Program-made: the position numbers and the translations under genes
The notes under the pieces: model-generated
What the model was told of the DNA's origin: nothing
The model's input: the letters and a program-made list of their open reading frames with translations, nothing else
Databases searched by the model: none
Source: Chrysopilus asiliformis
Lineage: Eukaryota; Arthropoda; Insecta; Diptera; Rhagionidae
Length of the DNA stretch: 64,000 bases
Direction of reading: 5' to 3'
Assembly (NCBI GenBank): GCA_964034945.1
Contig: OZ035960.1
Span: 32,542,368-32,606,367 of the forward strand
Shown: piece by piece, positions 34,482-45,179 of the stretch
Layout: the number at the start of each line of letters is the position of its first letter
Numbering within the stretch: the first letter of the stretch is position 1

Positions 34482-35001
34482 TGGCGTTTTCGACTGGCAT
34501 GCTCTTTTTGCTCTGAAGTTGCTCTAAATTTGCTCACTTTGAGATCTTGTGTTCGACTGAGATTTTTTGATCGCTCGAAAAAGAGTTACGTGTTCGAGTG
34601 ACGCAAGTACTCCGTATGCGAGCACTAAAAGAGCATTTTTCGAGCAATTTTGTGATCTCCCTAATGTAGTCAGATTTGAGTTGCTCTTTTGAGGTTAAGG
34701 CTAACAAAATCGTGTGGAATCGTAAATGGAAGATATTTATGATTTTGATTTCTTGGATTCTTCTTCATCTAGTGAAGAAGAATTTCATTTGGTCAGAAAT
34801 ATATTAGTGCAGTGTCAACTTAAGGGGAATATATCAAAATTAATTTTAATTTGTTTTATGCTTCTTCTTGTTCTTTGAGAAATGCTCGACTCCCAAGCAG
34901 AGGTGCTCGAAATCTACTCGAGATCTGCTCGAAATACCTTGCTCTAAACTGGGGTAGAGCGTGGTCTGAATCTGCCCTGAATCTGCCAGTCGAAAACGTC
35001 A
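34482..35001 (+). mobile_element. 520-bp TTA-flanked element (PIF/Harbinger-like) retaining a short ORF
   Basis: TGGCGTTTTCGACTGGCA at left and TGCCAGTCGAAAACGTCA at right are inverted copies, with TTA on both sides (34479-34481, 35002-35004). It shares interior blocks (gagatttttt, 'cttggattc.tcttcatct.g.gaagaagaatttcatttggtca', 'gaggtgctcga') with 44560-45002. It carries the short frame at 34726-34878. Confidence 0.8.
34726..34878 (+). pseudogene. Remnant N-terminus of a transposon-encoded protein
   Basis: Inside the 34482-35001 element an ATG opens a 50-codon frame reading MEDIYDFDFLDSSSSSEEEF, then HLVRNIL and a hydrophobic tail before TGA. A short acidic start with D/F repeats and a Ser-Glu run is common at transposase N-termini. 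The related element at 44560-45002 keeps FDFLDSSSSGEEEFHLV, so this stretch was probably coding in the parent transposon. The catalytic part is absent, so the product would not be functional. Assignment to a Harbinger transposase is inferred from the TTA duplication, not from a catalytic motif. Confidence 0.5.
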
Positions 35002-35259
35002 TTAAACATTTGCCTGCGGGGCAGTGTTTTGCTGAGAATTTTCTGCGCAGTGCAATTTTTTCATAAAAACTTCCAGTGTTTTCTCAATCATTTGCCTGCG
35101 GCGCATTTTTTTTCGAAAATGTTCTACATACAGCATTTTTTTTTACAAAGGCTTCCAACTGTTTTCTAAAACATTTATCTGCGGCCCATTTTTCGAAAAT
35201 TTTGCTGAGTTGAGCACTTTTTTTTACCATAATCACAAATAAAAATTGAAACATTCCTT

Positions 35260-36470
35260 CATTTTTTCAAATATTCCAGGCACAAGATATCGACGGAATG
35301 CGGTTCGTTAAGAACAGCCGAGATGGTAATATTCCAGGAAACATTTTTAAAAACTTATGGCAAGAAACAATCTTTCGAATAAAAAAGAACCTTTTTTTGC
35401 CAAAATTTAATTTTTTGTCGTTTTTTTAAAAAAAGAAAAAAATCTAATTTTCTTAAAAAGCACCCGTTATATCGAAAATGCCACCTTCTAATTAGCTTCT
35501 ACTTGATTTTGCCGAGTTATTTCCCAGTCCAAATCATTTTGACTGCACAATTTCTCAATTTAATGATTTTTCCGTGCACAATTCTCATACAAATTGTCCA
35601 ACAATCAATTTAAAAAAAATAAGACGAACTAAATGAACGATAGAAATAATAAATTAACCAATAAAAGGCACAAATTTACGAACATGAACAACAGTTTAAA
35701 GGGAATTCATGCCACTTGAAAGCATAGAAAAGTACCAAATCCGGAAATAGATATTTCGGAAATTCCATTCTTCGCTACTCCATTTGTAAACACAAGGAAT
35801 TACATCAAACGGAGATCGTTACAAAGAGCAGGAATTCAGACGCCGCCTAGTCCCGGATTCCAGGTCCCTTTAAACGAATTCCAAGGCTTAAATCCGTAAC
35901 TAATGAGCATCAGGTGTCACAAACCACGGAAGAATTATTGCGTTACCTTCCCTTTCTACCTCACTCTCGACCAACATATATGATGATGATATGTTTTAAA
36001 GTTGTCGGCGGTAATTAATTATGATGAGCCGACTGATGTCTGTTTTGACTACTGTTGGAGACACACACAACAGAAAGGGCAACAGACTTTAATCTTCCTG
36101 ATGAGGGAGTTGGCGCTGATTGAATCCCGAAGGTGGATGAAGGGTGCTTTGTTGAGTTCAGTTTTGTTTACCACAAGGCAATGAATCCTTCAACCCAAGC
36201 AATGTCAACGATTAGACTTGAACATGTCGATAAATAAACTCCCGGCACTGGATCAGGTTTCGGGAAGTTTGTGGCAATAAGTTAGACTTTAATCCAATTA
36301 TATCCTCCGAAATGAACCCTGGGCAATTGCTGTTGTTAATGTAAGTACCATCAAATGCTTCTTGATGACAGAATCAGTTACAGAAAAATCCATTTGCGGT
36401 GCTAGTTATAATGTTTACTGAAATAAAAGACTGCATCTCGGAATAATCTGTTGAGGTTGTCTTCAATTCA
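35260..36470. other. Mostly unique sequence, no gene called
   Basis: No repeat partner was found inside the window. A 60-codon plus frame near 36002-36184 has no recognisable motif. The stretch from about 35700 on is less A/T-rich and leads up to the candidate signal-peptide exon. Confidence 0.3.
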
Positions 36471-36481
36471 AGTTGTCTGCA

Positions 36482-36575
36482 ATGGATCAAATGGCCCCCG
36501 AGGGTATATTAAAACATTTCATCCAATTGCTGGCATTGGTACTCGTATCTCAACACTACCCAAGCTGCTCGGCAG
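36482..36575 (+). CDS. Candidate first coding exon with a signal peptide (31 codons + 1 nt)
   Basis: The plus-strand ATG at 36482 follows an in-frame TGA 27 bp upstream. The encoded segment MDQMAPEGILKHFIQLLALV continues LVSQHYPSCSA. It has a short polar start, a hydrophobic core (about residues 13-23) and small residues near the end, as in a secretory signal peptide. It meets a donor-like CTCGGCAG|GTGCAATC in phase 1, the usual phase of an intron just after a signal peptide. If real, it belongs to a plus-strand gene nested in the large intron of the minus-strand gene. No downstream exon was identified in the window, and reading on without splicing gives only 65 codons in total, counted from this ATG. 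Not assignable to a family. Confidence 0.35.
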
Positions 36576-36882
36576 GTGCAATCATAATAGACTTGCGGTG
36601 TGTTATTTATATCGGCTTCTTTTTTAGTGATGATCGTAGTTTAAGTCTTTTGTCAGAGATTCCAGTAGCAAATTGAAATAATGGCAGGTTAAATATTTTC
36701 CTATTACTTGCGTGTTTAAAGGGAAATTGTAGAAATTATTAAATGAACTAATAAAACATGTATCTTTTGCTGATTTCAGAGCATTTTCTCGGTTGTGTTT
36801 TGTTGAATACTTCAAGTTTGTTCAACAAAGTTTTGCCTTTGAGATTTTTTCTCAAAATTTTGAAGTTTTAGCGACTGTTCAT

Positions 36883-37040
36883 AAAATACGTCATACATTT
36901 GTGCGGAGAGGAGATCTGCGATAGTGGGTCGGCGATATTAAACTCTATACAAAAAACAAGGGTCGTGAGGGAGGGAGGGGTGGGGAAAGGGTCCGAAAAG
37001 CCTCAAATTAGCGGGTCGTAATTTTTGGATAGCTCGTTAG
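36883..37040. repeat. Copy of the 'AATACGTCAC' family
   Basis: 'ttcataaaatacgtcata' at left, a purine-rich interior with 'gagatctgcgatagtgggtc', and a decayed right end near 'gtaatttttggatag'. It shares the 'gtctgcgatag.gtg' block with 46830-47000. It is followed at 37085-37155 by a GGAAAGGAAGGGG purine microsatellite. Confidence 0.65.
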
Positions 37041-37379
37041 AGAATTTGGCGCTTCAGAGGATTGCAACTTAGTGTCGTACCAAGGTGTGGGGGAAAGGAA
37101 GGGAAAAGGAAGTTGAAAGGAAGGGGAAAGGAAGGGGAAAGGAAGGGGAAAGATCTAGCAATACGGGGGGTAAATATTTTAAGGGCACATTAATTCCCTA
37201 AAAAAGCATCTTTAAATTTTCAGCCTTCAACAAAGAACTTAAATTTTCGGTCCAATAAGAAAGATTTCAGTTTTTGGTCGCCGAAAAATTATTTCTGATA
37301 CACAATACCAAAATATTATTTTTTCCTTTTTAGTGCATTTTCTAAAATAAAAGCTTTTTTAAATTTTTTTTATTTTATG

Positions 37380-38700
37380 GTCTATGTTGGAGCTAAACTT
37401 TAGGCCAATCGGCTCGGTAGTTTCGCTGCGAAAGGGTAACATAGAGGAAGAGCTAAGTTTCGAGATCACTTTACCCCCTCCCCTTACTCCCCCCCCCCAC
37501 CCGTCGCGCTACTTTTCCGTATGCCTATGTTGGAACCAGAACTACCACAGACACTCATGCCAAATTTCAAGTCAATCGGTTCAGCCGTTTTTGCGTGAAA
37601 TAGGAACAGACAGACAGACACCAACTCATTTTTATATAGTACCAGGAAGACCGAGCCATGCTCGGAACCCTCAGAATCCTCCTTTTGCTAATTTTTTTGG
37701 GGAAAAAAGTAGATTCACTTTAATTTCCCAGTAGTTTTCCTGAGGTTTTAAATCTCCGAAAGCCCACTCCGCTAACTTCCTCGGAGAAAAAGGAAAGAAA
37801 GAATATTTTTGTTATCACCACAGGACCTTTGGTTTCGAATATTGAATTTCCAACATCAGATTCGGCATCAGCGACCTCAAAAACTCCCTAATGTATATTT
37901 TCCAGAAAAAATAGGATATTCGCGATATCCTATAGGACCTTCCGTTTCAAATTTTGAATCTCCAACATCATATTCGGGATCAGCGACCTCACAAACCCTA
38001 TAGTGTAAACTTTCCTGAAGAAAAACGGGACAAAGAATATTCGCAGTATCCTTATAGAACTTTAACGAATTTCCCTGAAGATGGGACCTAAGGTGATCGC
38101 ATTTTTGTCCCCGAAAACTATAAGTAGCCGAATTTCATCAAAATCTATAGAACCTGTTTCGAAAAAAATATATATACAAACATGAAAACATGCAATTGTA
38201 ATTCTTAATGCAGTCTGTCTCTGAGTAATTGAATCCGATTGTAATTGCAACATGATTCGTATAATGAGGTTCACGGAACTTGATTGTTTTGTAATTACTA
38301 TTTATCGCTGCCGATAGATATCTAAAAAGTGATATTTTTAGAATGCATACTCCCTTGCAATATTGCGAATTTCCATTAAAATACCTTCACGTAATTCGAA
38401 GTCACCAGGCTAGGGGTATTGAGGGGAGGGAAAAGTCAGGTTTGTAGTGGAAACTCGAAAGGCCTTAGCCCGCTTAGTAATACTGTAAAGTTTCATTAAG
38501 ATCGGACCACCCAATTCGAAGATACCAGGCAAGGGGTATCGAAGGGGAATTTTCTCAGAGGTGAGACCTATCTAGATCGGTTTTTTGTTCCCGAAAATCC
38601 CTAACCCCCAAGTTTCGTGAAAATCGTTAGGCGGGTTTTCGAGATCGTTTGTGCAGGCAGACAGACATTCCTCGTATTATATTATAGGATTAGTATGATA
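37380..38700 (+). repeat. Family D dispersed repeat, long copy with internal tandem blocks
   Basis: The segment from 'tagtaccaggaagaccgagc' at about 37640 to 'gcaggcagacagacattcc' at 38650 contains the blocks found in inverse order at 61290-61720 ('ccaggcaaggggtatcgaag', 'gtgagacctatctagatcgg', 'gaaaatcgttaggcgggttt'). Between 37810 and 38060 a unit of about 120 bp containing 'aggacctt.cgtttc.aat.ttgaat.tccaacatca' is repeated. The preceding 116-codon frame (37384-37734) is repeat-derived. Confidence 0.6.
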
Positions 38701-38779
38701 TGATTTTTTAGTAATTTTGTACTAAAAATCCAAAATGACGTTTTTCGCCACGCTTGTTTTTACTTTTTAGTCTTCGAAT

Positions 38780-39330
38780 ATATATCCTTGATGTCTCTAA
38801 GATATTTTTACGGACTTTTTAACTCCAGAATCGGATTCAGCGAACCCAGAAACTCCCAGATGAAAGTTTTCTGGAAAATTTGAGGAACAGGATAATCACG
38901 TTATCCTTATAGGACCTTCTGTTATCTTTACAGATTTATTAATGCCAGAATCGGATTCAGCGATCCCAAAAGCTCCAGGATCATTTTTTTTCTGGAAAGC
39001 TTGAGGAAAAGGATAATCACATTGCCTTACAGAACCTTCCGTTATCCTTACAGATTAATTAATGCTATAATCAGATTCAGCGAAGATGAGATTTTTTTCC
39101 GGAAAATTTGAGGAAAAGAATAATCATGCTATCCTTAGACGACTTTCCGTTATCGTTACAAGGACGAAGTTGTGAAAATATTGTATTGTCATCGCACTTA
39201 CGTATGAGTGCAAAATTTTAACTCAATCGGATGAGTGGAAGTGGATCAAAATTGGATTGCAAAATTTGACCCGGACAGACAGATACAAAGGCAAGCCAAA
39301 TAAAAGCTTATAAAAAGGACCTAAAATTCT
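38780..39330 (+). repeat. Tandem repeat of about 120 bp, three units (family D related)
   Basis: 'aactccagaatcggattcag' recurs as 'aatgccagaatcggattcag' and 'aatgctataatcagattcag', each followed by 'tctggaaa..ttgagga..aggataatca' and 'ccttctgttatc'-type ends. The flanking segment ('gacgaagttgtgaaaatatt', 'caaaattttaactcaatcgg') matches 29340-29550 in reverse. Confidence 0.7.
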
Positions 39331-39386
39331 CACCAGAAGGACCTTTAGGGCGGCGAATTTTGATTCTCACCCGGGGAACTCAAATA

Positions 39387-39529
39387 CCCAGTTGATATTA
39401 GACCAGTTGACAGTAGCTGGCAATGAGAATACATCTAGTCAGAACTAGCATCAAACTAGTTGGAACCTTCCAACTTTTGTCCTAGTTGCCACCTGCAGTC
39501 AACTAGCAACTAGCCTAATGTCAATTGGG
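39387..39529. mobile_element. 143-bp MITE with TA duplication
   Basis: CCCAGTTGATATTAG at left and CTAATGTCAATTGGG at right (inverted), flanked by TA (39385-39386, 39530-39531). The interior repeats CAACTAG/CTAGTTG. Confidence 0.75.
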
Positions 39530-39539
39530 TATTATAAAA

Positions 39540-41100
39540 GGTTTCCGTTTTTTTAAATAAATTTTCGCAAGATACCCGAAAACTTTTAAATATCCTCCTG
39601 TGACGAATTGAACAATTTAAGTACCTTTGATCGACTGTACATCAGTTAACCAACTCTATTTTACAACCAACACATAAATTTATTGTCGTTTTTCCTCTCA
39701 CAATCGCAATATGCACCGCGTAAAAGAACAGATTTGTAAAAAATCTTCAAGCAATATTTAAGAGGAAAATCTTGACGATAAAACCCTAAGTGTTCTGCAC
39801 TTTCGAATAAGGAAATTACTTTTTACAATTTAACATCAAGTTTTTGTGTAGCGAGACCACAAACTGGAATTTCCTATAAGAATGTAGACCAACTAAGGTG
39901 ATAAACGCAAGTAATTTTGTACTTAAAACATTCTTCTAACATCGAGCGAGCATTACATTTTTAACGCTGTTGGTTTTTTTTTGCTAGTAGAAAATTTCCC
40001 AAGAATTTCTTATGCATGTGCAAATTGTTTCTTTCGTTTAAATTCCCGGAAGAGAACATGATTCATAAATTACCATTCGAGTCGCAGCACATGATTGCAG
40101 CCCATCTGATCATAATTTCGCTTGACTCCTGTGACCACAATCACAATCAAGTTTCCATAAACGTGTGAATGTTTAACTGGCTTTTAGAAGTTCGTTAATC
40201 GCCATATGAAAGTGTCATTGGTTCGCTTTGGACATTCTTCACTGCCACAGAGTCGGAGCTATACCGGATAACGAATTAAAAACTTCCATATTCAGGTAGT
40301 TATAATCGACGTAAAACTCTATTAAAGACGGGAAATACGCTTAACTATCGGAAAATGTATTTAGATCTGGGGTTCTTGCACTTACACTCCGTATGGCCAT
40401 AGATTCCGTATGCCCAAAGTGGATACAAGATTAATCCATAATGCATTTCGATCTCGTTTGACCTAGCGTTGAAATTGAGGCATCTTTTAATGGTTTCCCC
40501 TTTCATATTCAATGCGCGCAACCGATCAGGTAAAACTGGTTCCTATAGACGCATCTGTCAAGATTCCAGCGTTTTACCTGACCGCGAAGTAAGAATTTGT
40601 ACATATGGTAAGACAACCAAATCACATAAGGTCGGGATACGTTGAATTTGTTTTACAAATGCTAAGCCACGGAAGATGCGCAGCACCACGTCCGCCACAA
40701 ACAAATTAAAACGTCTCATCTTCATCGTGATAATATCGACATGGAGATTATCAGTGATCATCACTGTTGATTATTACTGATCATTGGCCATTTTTTGTCC
40801 GAACAAATGTGCAACATGACACCATAAATTAACACTCGGCATGGGAAAACGAAAGTAAAAATTATTGTGATTGTTAATTGCCACTAAAACAAATTGTTTT
40901 TTCTACCTTTAAATAAATATTCATTTAGCAAAAGTAATTATTTTTACATGATCAAAAACGCAATTTGAATTTTTTTTAAATAAAATTTGCCGCTCTTTTT
41001 AGTGCCATTATACTCTCTCCGAACGGACACGAACGACAGTCTCAGCTGTCAGGATGGATGCGTTTTTGAAAATTTAATTCCGTATTTTCCATTTATCCGT
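39540..41100. other. AT-rich stretch, no gene identified
   Basis: The only frame over 65 codons, 40764-40558 on the minus strand, has no recognised motif. No repeat match inside the window. Confidence 0.4.
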
Positions 41101-41105
41101 CTGAC

Positions 41106-41228
41106 CCCTAATTTATTCACTAGGAGTTAAGCCGAGTTAGTGAGTTAAGGGAGTTAGCTAACCTTATTTTCCATGTTAAAGGTGAGTTAAGGGAGTTAAG
41201 GCGATTTAACTGCGAGTGAATAAATTGG
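41106..41228. mobile_element. Small inverted-repeat element with TTTATTCACT ends
   Basis: CTAATTTATTCACTAGGAGTTAA at left corresponds inversely to TTTAACTGCGAGTGAATAAATTGG at right. The interior holds repeated GAGTTAAGGGAGTTA. It ends a few bases before the next element. Confidence 0.55.
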
Positions 41229-41235
41229 CCGTTAA

Positions 41236-41471
41236 TACTCTAATTGCCACGACAGTTTTAAGCCTTTTTCGAATATTTAGTTGTCAGTCAAAAAGGCACT
41301 AAGAGAAAAAAAAATTTAAACAAAATTATACCTAAATGTTATTTTATTGCCATAAAATGTGTGCAACTACAAAAAATCGTTGCGGTTGCAGCGAACACTA
41401 ATAATTTGCATTGTAGCCGTTGTGTACAGTTAGGTGTCTGGTCTTTTTGACTGACGTGGCAGTTAGAGTGT
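41236..41471. mobile_element. 236-bp TTAA-flanked element (piggyBac-like MITE)
   Basis: TTAA at 41232-41235 and 41472-41475 borders TACTCTAATTGCCACGACAG at left and CTGACGTGGCAGTTAGAGTG at right (inverted). Confidence 0.72.
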
Positions 41472-41866
41472 TAAAATTCAGTTTACGATATTGTAAATAA
41501 TCTTTATTTTGCCTATTTTATATCGTAAACTGAAATATGAAGACGGATAAATGGATTTAATTGACAAAAAAGCGTCGAATATGGCAGGCGAGACTGCGGT
41601 TCGTCCATGTTCGGTGAGAGTGTGGAGGCACAGATTTTTTTGATAAAACATTTAAGTGCAAGCGCGAACTGCAGTGGTAAGTAATATAGAATAGTGTTAG
41701 AGTGGCAATTGGAGTTTTTGAAGGGCATGCATTTCACAAAAACCTGGTGGGGTCATATATTACCCCGCGGTCTCAAGAGGTTAATGTAGCTTAAGTAGAT
41801 TTTCAAGCGAAGCCAAAATGATCTGTTTGTAAAAGCAAATACAGATTAATTTGGTTTTGCCTGAAG

Positions 41867-41946
41867 ATCGAATCAATATACTTTAACTTATTATCACAAA
41901 TATATCCGGTGTACTCGTTTGAGTATGGCTGGTGTTAATGGGTTAA
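41867..41946. repeat. Dispersed repeat paired with 6340-6413
   Basis: Same 'ctttaacttattatcacaaa' to 'ccggtgtactcgttt' to 'aatgggttaat' order as the copy near 6.4 kb. Confidence 0.6.
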
Positions 41947-42154
41947 TGACTTAAGGACCTTTTCTTAAAAGACCGGAAACTTAGAGATTTCTTTTAAAAG
42001 AGTTTGAAAGTTTCAAAATGGTGTTAGAAGCTGACACACGAGGAAAATTCAGACAAAAAACCTTAAATTCCAGAAAATAAAATAGGTTGTACATCGAAAA
42101 AAAAATTTCATTTTGACATGATTTTTCCGATCTAGTTTTCAGTCAACATTAATG

Positions 42155-42670
42155 GTTCAACCACAATGAAGGCGGCAAACGGCAGCGGAGACGGCGGGCG
42201 GCATGGCGCCGCCACACATACCGCCGAGCCAGCTACAATGATAGCGGTACTGTCGGCATATGCTTCTGTCAAAATTGAAACGTCAAAACTTATTTAATTC
42301 GTCCGCTACTTTGCTACATTTATTTCTTTTATATTGAGGATGGGCATTGGATTTCCTTTCACGAACTCGATTAATTTTTTTTCGTAGAGCATTGGATTTC
42401 CTTTCACGAACTCGATTAATTTTTTTTCCGTTGTCGGCATCTTGCAAAATCAAAACGTCAAAACATCTGCATAGAATGTGGCGCCGAATGTGGTGGTTTT
42501 CATAAAACATTTTGGGCGGCGGCGGCAAGTGTGACTTTGTTTCAAACTCGGCGGCGACGGAAAAACTGCGCTGCCGTTGCCGCTGTATTGTAGCAGGTCT
42601 CGTTGCGCTACGTTAGTGCAAAAAAAATGCCGCCCGCCGCTGCCGCTTGCCACCTTCACTGTGGTTGAAC
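42155..42670. mobile_element. 516-bp element with long GC-rich inverted ends
   Basis: GTTCAACCACAATGAAGGCG at left pairs inversely with the right end finishing TCACTGTGGTTGAAC, and the pairing runs on through 'ggcaaacggcagcgg' / 'ccgctgccgcttgcc'. Both arms are rich in GGCGGC, which stands out in this AT-rich DNA. The interior contains a 45-bp direct duplication (GCATTGGATTTCCTTTCACG at 42344 and 42389). Minus-strand frames across it are by-products. Confidence 0.7.
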
Positions 42671-42799
42671 ATAATTCTTGTGTAATTGTGATATTTAAAT
42701 AATGTGAATTGGACATTTTTGAACATCCTTTGAAAGGCTTTTTTTGAATTTTTAACACGACTTGGTGTCTCACCAACATTAATTCAAATTAACAATAAA

Positions 42800-44040
42800 T
42801 TTATGTTGGATAAAAATTGTCAGTTCACATTTCTCTCGCAGTGTGCGGATAACACAAGAACAAACTATGAAAAAACTTTAGAAGTTCACCAGCAGAAAAT
42901 ATCGTTTTAAAATCCATATTCCATAACGACCCAAAATCAAAAAGAGCAAACAAAATAATCGAAGTTTTGTCCACACTGGCGCATCAAAATTCAGTCCAAT
43001 TAGACAATGGCAAAAAGTCCTTCGTAACGAATTCGAGAAGTTGCCAAAAAAATACTCCCTAAATGTTTCAGTGTAATTTTCTAGGACACGCCATTGACTG
43101 TATCGATTTCGATGAAGGATGACTGGCTGATTTGCAGCGTGCGATTGCTGTGGATATTCAGTATGATTTTGAGGTCGTTGGTAACATTATCCTTGCTAAC
43201 TTAACGAAAGGATATCCAAATTAGGAGCAGACAGCGAGTCAGCAGCCCTCTACCGTGCAAATGTTTTGCTTATAAAAAGCATTGTTAGCGGGTGAGTGTG
43301 TGTGTGAATGACGAAGCAACCGGTAAATTTAGCCACATAGGGGTGTGTTATTTGTTGAACTAAACATTTCTAGGCCTTCGGTTTCCGGTTTAAGTGCGTT
43401 CACAGGGAATGAATTGAAGTTCCCTTTAGAATTGTTCGTTTAGTGAGACATCAAAACTTTAGGGGTTTCGCTAATGGTCGCTTGTGGGAGTTTTTTTACG
43501 TAGTTATATTTAGTTTTTTTTCTGTTGTTTGAATAGAGTGTGATATCGCGGTTAAGTAGGTGTAAAAATAAAACAGTTTGTAAAGAGAAACTATGCATTT
43601 TAAAAGTGGGTTTTTTTCAAGATTTTAGATCATGTACTTTTTATTTTTTTTTTGGATTTAAAAAATCACCTGAAAAAAAAACCAGGTTAGCCTCTGACAC
43701 TGGCGTTGCGACAAATTTTACCTCTCTTAACAGAAGTAATTATTTTTACATAAAATGTTCGTGAGCTGCTGGAAATTGACACCATGATTTAATATTTGAT
43801 TGACAGCCTAAAAAATAAAGGACGCTTTTTAAGTTATCCAAATTCAGCTGTTTTTAAATTGATCTTCGCAATAAGCGTTTCACTGTATGCTCCACTGTCC
43901 AAAAGAAATTTGAAATCACAGAATTTTTAATAACGAAAATTTTGGTTTAAATTTCTTTGGGTCATGAAATGACCCGAACATAATAGAAGGGTTAAAGCAT
44001 AAAATGTAGAAAATGTTATATCATTTAAATTTTGTTATAT
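42800..44040. other. No gene identified
   Basis: A 74-codon plus frame at 43540 ends in low-complexity sequence. At 43955-43995 'gggtcatgaaatgaccc..agaagggttaa' resembles an end of the 5899-6157 family. Confidence 0.35.
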
Positions 44041-44044
44041 TTAT

Positions 44045-44215
44045 TTTTTCTGAAAAGCGAATAGTCCTCGATTTTTTTTAAAACGGTATTTAAAAAAAAC
44101 TGTATAGGAGGTGCTTGTTATAGTTACCGTTACTTTTCCAAACGTTGATAGAAAACTACGATTTTTGTAAAACTATTTACAAAAAATTTCAAGTCGCTAG
44201 CTCAACGCGTACAAC
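44045..44215 (+). repeat. Family C dispersed repeat, uninterrupted copy
   Basis: 'ctgaaaagcgaatagtcctcg', 'gttaccgttacttttccaaacgttgatagaaaac' and 'aaaaaatttcaagtcgctagctcaacgcgt' run continuously, showing the sequence that is split at 28379 by an insertion. At 44217 it is followed by TAGGGTTGCCATCCCGTCC, which resembles a hAT-type end without a visible partner. Confidence 0.6.
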
Positions 44216-44467
44216 TAGGGTTGCCATCCCGTCCTTTTCCTTTGGACGCTATCCTCTATTTAAGGGCGTCTCAGAGAATTTTTGTTTTTTCGAATTTTCG
44301 AGCAAAGTACCGCAGTGTTCCAGATACCTTCCAAAAATTCCCCCGCGAACGCCTTAAATGGAGAAAAATGTCCAGCAGAGTATTTTGTCAAAGGATTTTC
44401 GTTTACGATGCTTCTTTTTCAATGTTTTGACTATGGAGCATTTTTTTATTTGGTTATCTAAATCTTA

Positions 44468-45168
44468 GGTCCCGTTTACACTTGCGTTTTTTTCTCGAAC
44501 TTCGCTCCAAATTTTATTCAGAATTTAATTTGCGAAATTTTTTCATGTATCGTCATTTATGGCGTTTTGGATTGGTATGCTCTAATGTTGCTCGCTTCGA
44601 GAACGGGTGTTCGACTGGGATTTTTGTATTGCTTGAAAAGGGTTGCGTATTCGAGTGACAAACATACTCTGTTTGCGAGCATAGAAATGGCAGTTTTTGG
44701 AGCAGTTTTGTGATCTGTCGAACGTAGTGAGATTTGTAGTGCTCTTATGAGGTGAAGGCTATTAAATATTTTTGTGTTTGATTTCTTGGATTCCTCTTCA
44801 TCTGGCGAAGAAGAATTTCATTTGGTCACTGATGTATCAGAGCAGTGTCAAAATAAGGCGAAAATCCCATAATTAATTAAATTTTTTTCATGTTTTTTAA
44901 AAAGTGCTCGACTTTCTAATAGAGGTGCTCGAGATCTGCTCGAGAATACCTTACTCTAGTCTGCGACAGAGCTTGCTCTGAATCTGCCAGTCGACAATGC
45001 CATTGGCAAAAGTTGTCAACATTTTTATTTATTCCGGCAATTTTATATGAAAAATTCGAGTTCGGACGTCTTTCAGGATTTTATGTCGTAGTGTAATCGG
45101 CTGTGAAACGTGGATTTATTGTCCCAGAATACAATTCACAGAATAAAATGTCAGATGTAAACGGCGCC
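44468..45168. mobile_element. TTA-flanked element (PIF/Harbinger-like) containing another copy of a related element
   Basis: GGTCCCGTTTACACTTGCG at left and GATGTAAACGGCGCC at right, with TTA at 44465-44467 and 45169-45171. The ends match those of 54464-54694 (GG..CCGTTTACA). It is interrupted by 44560-45002. Confidence 0.7.
44560..45002 (+). mobile_element. Nested copy of the 34482-35001 element type
   Basis: It starts TGGCGTTTTGGATTGGTATG after TTA (44557-44559) and ends CTGCCAGTCGACAATGCCA before TTG, a slightly decayed duplication. It shares 'ttgatttcttggattcctct' and 'gaagaagaatttcatttggt' with the 34.7-kb copy, including codons for FLDSSSSGEEEFHLV, but has lost the start codon region. 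Confidence 0.7.
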
Positions 45169-45179
45169 TTAAGGAAATC

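Larger units (their letters stand above)
34398..35255. repeat. Tandem array of about 80-bp units, interrupted by a transposon
   Basis: Each unit begins 'catttgcctgcggggcattt' and continues with 'ctgcgcag.gca', 'ttttctcataaaa', 'cttcca.tgttttct'. Units start near 34403, 35008, 35090 and 35172. The first and second are separated by the 520-bp element at 34482-35001, whose removal joins them in register. Confidence 0.65.

Noticed and set aside
34049..34601. Overlapping 60-132-codon frames on both strands
   Set aside because: Several frames are open at once on both strands and the peptides look unstructured; the 3' part runs into the tandem array and the Harbinger-like element.
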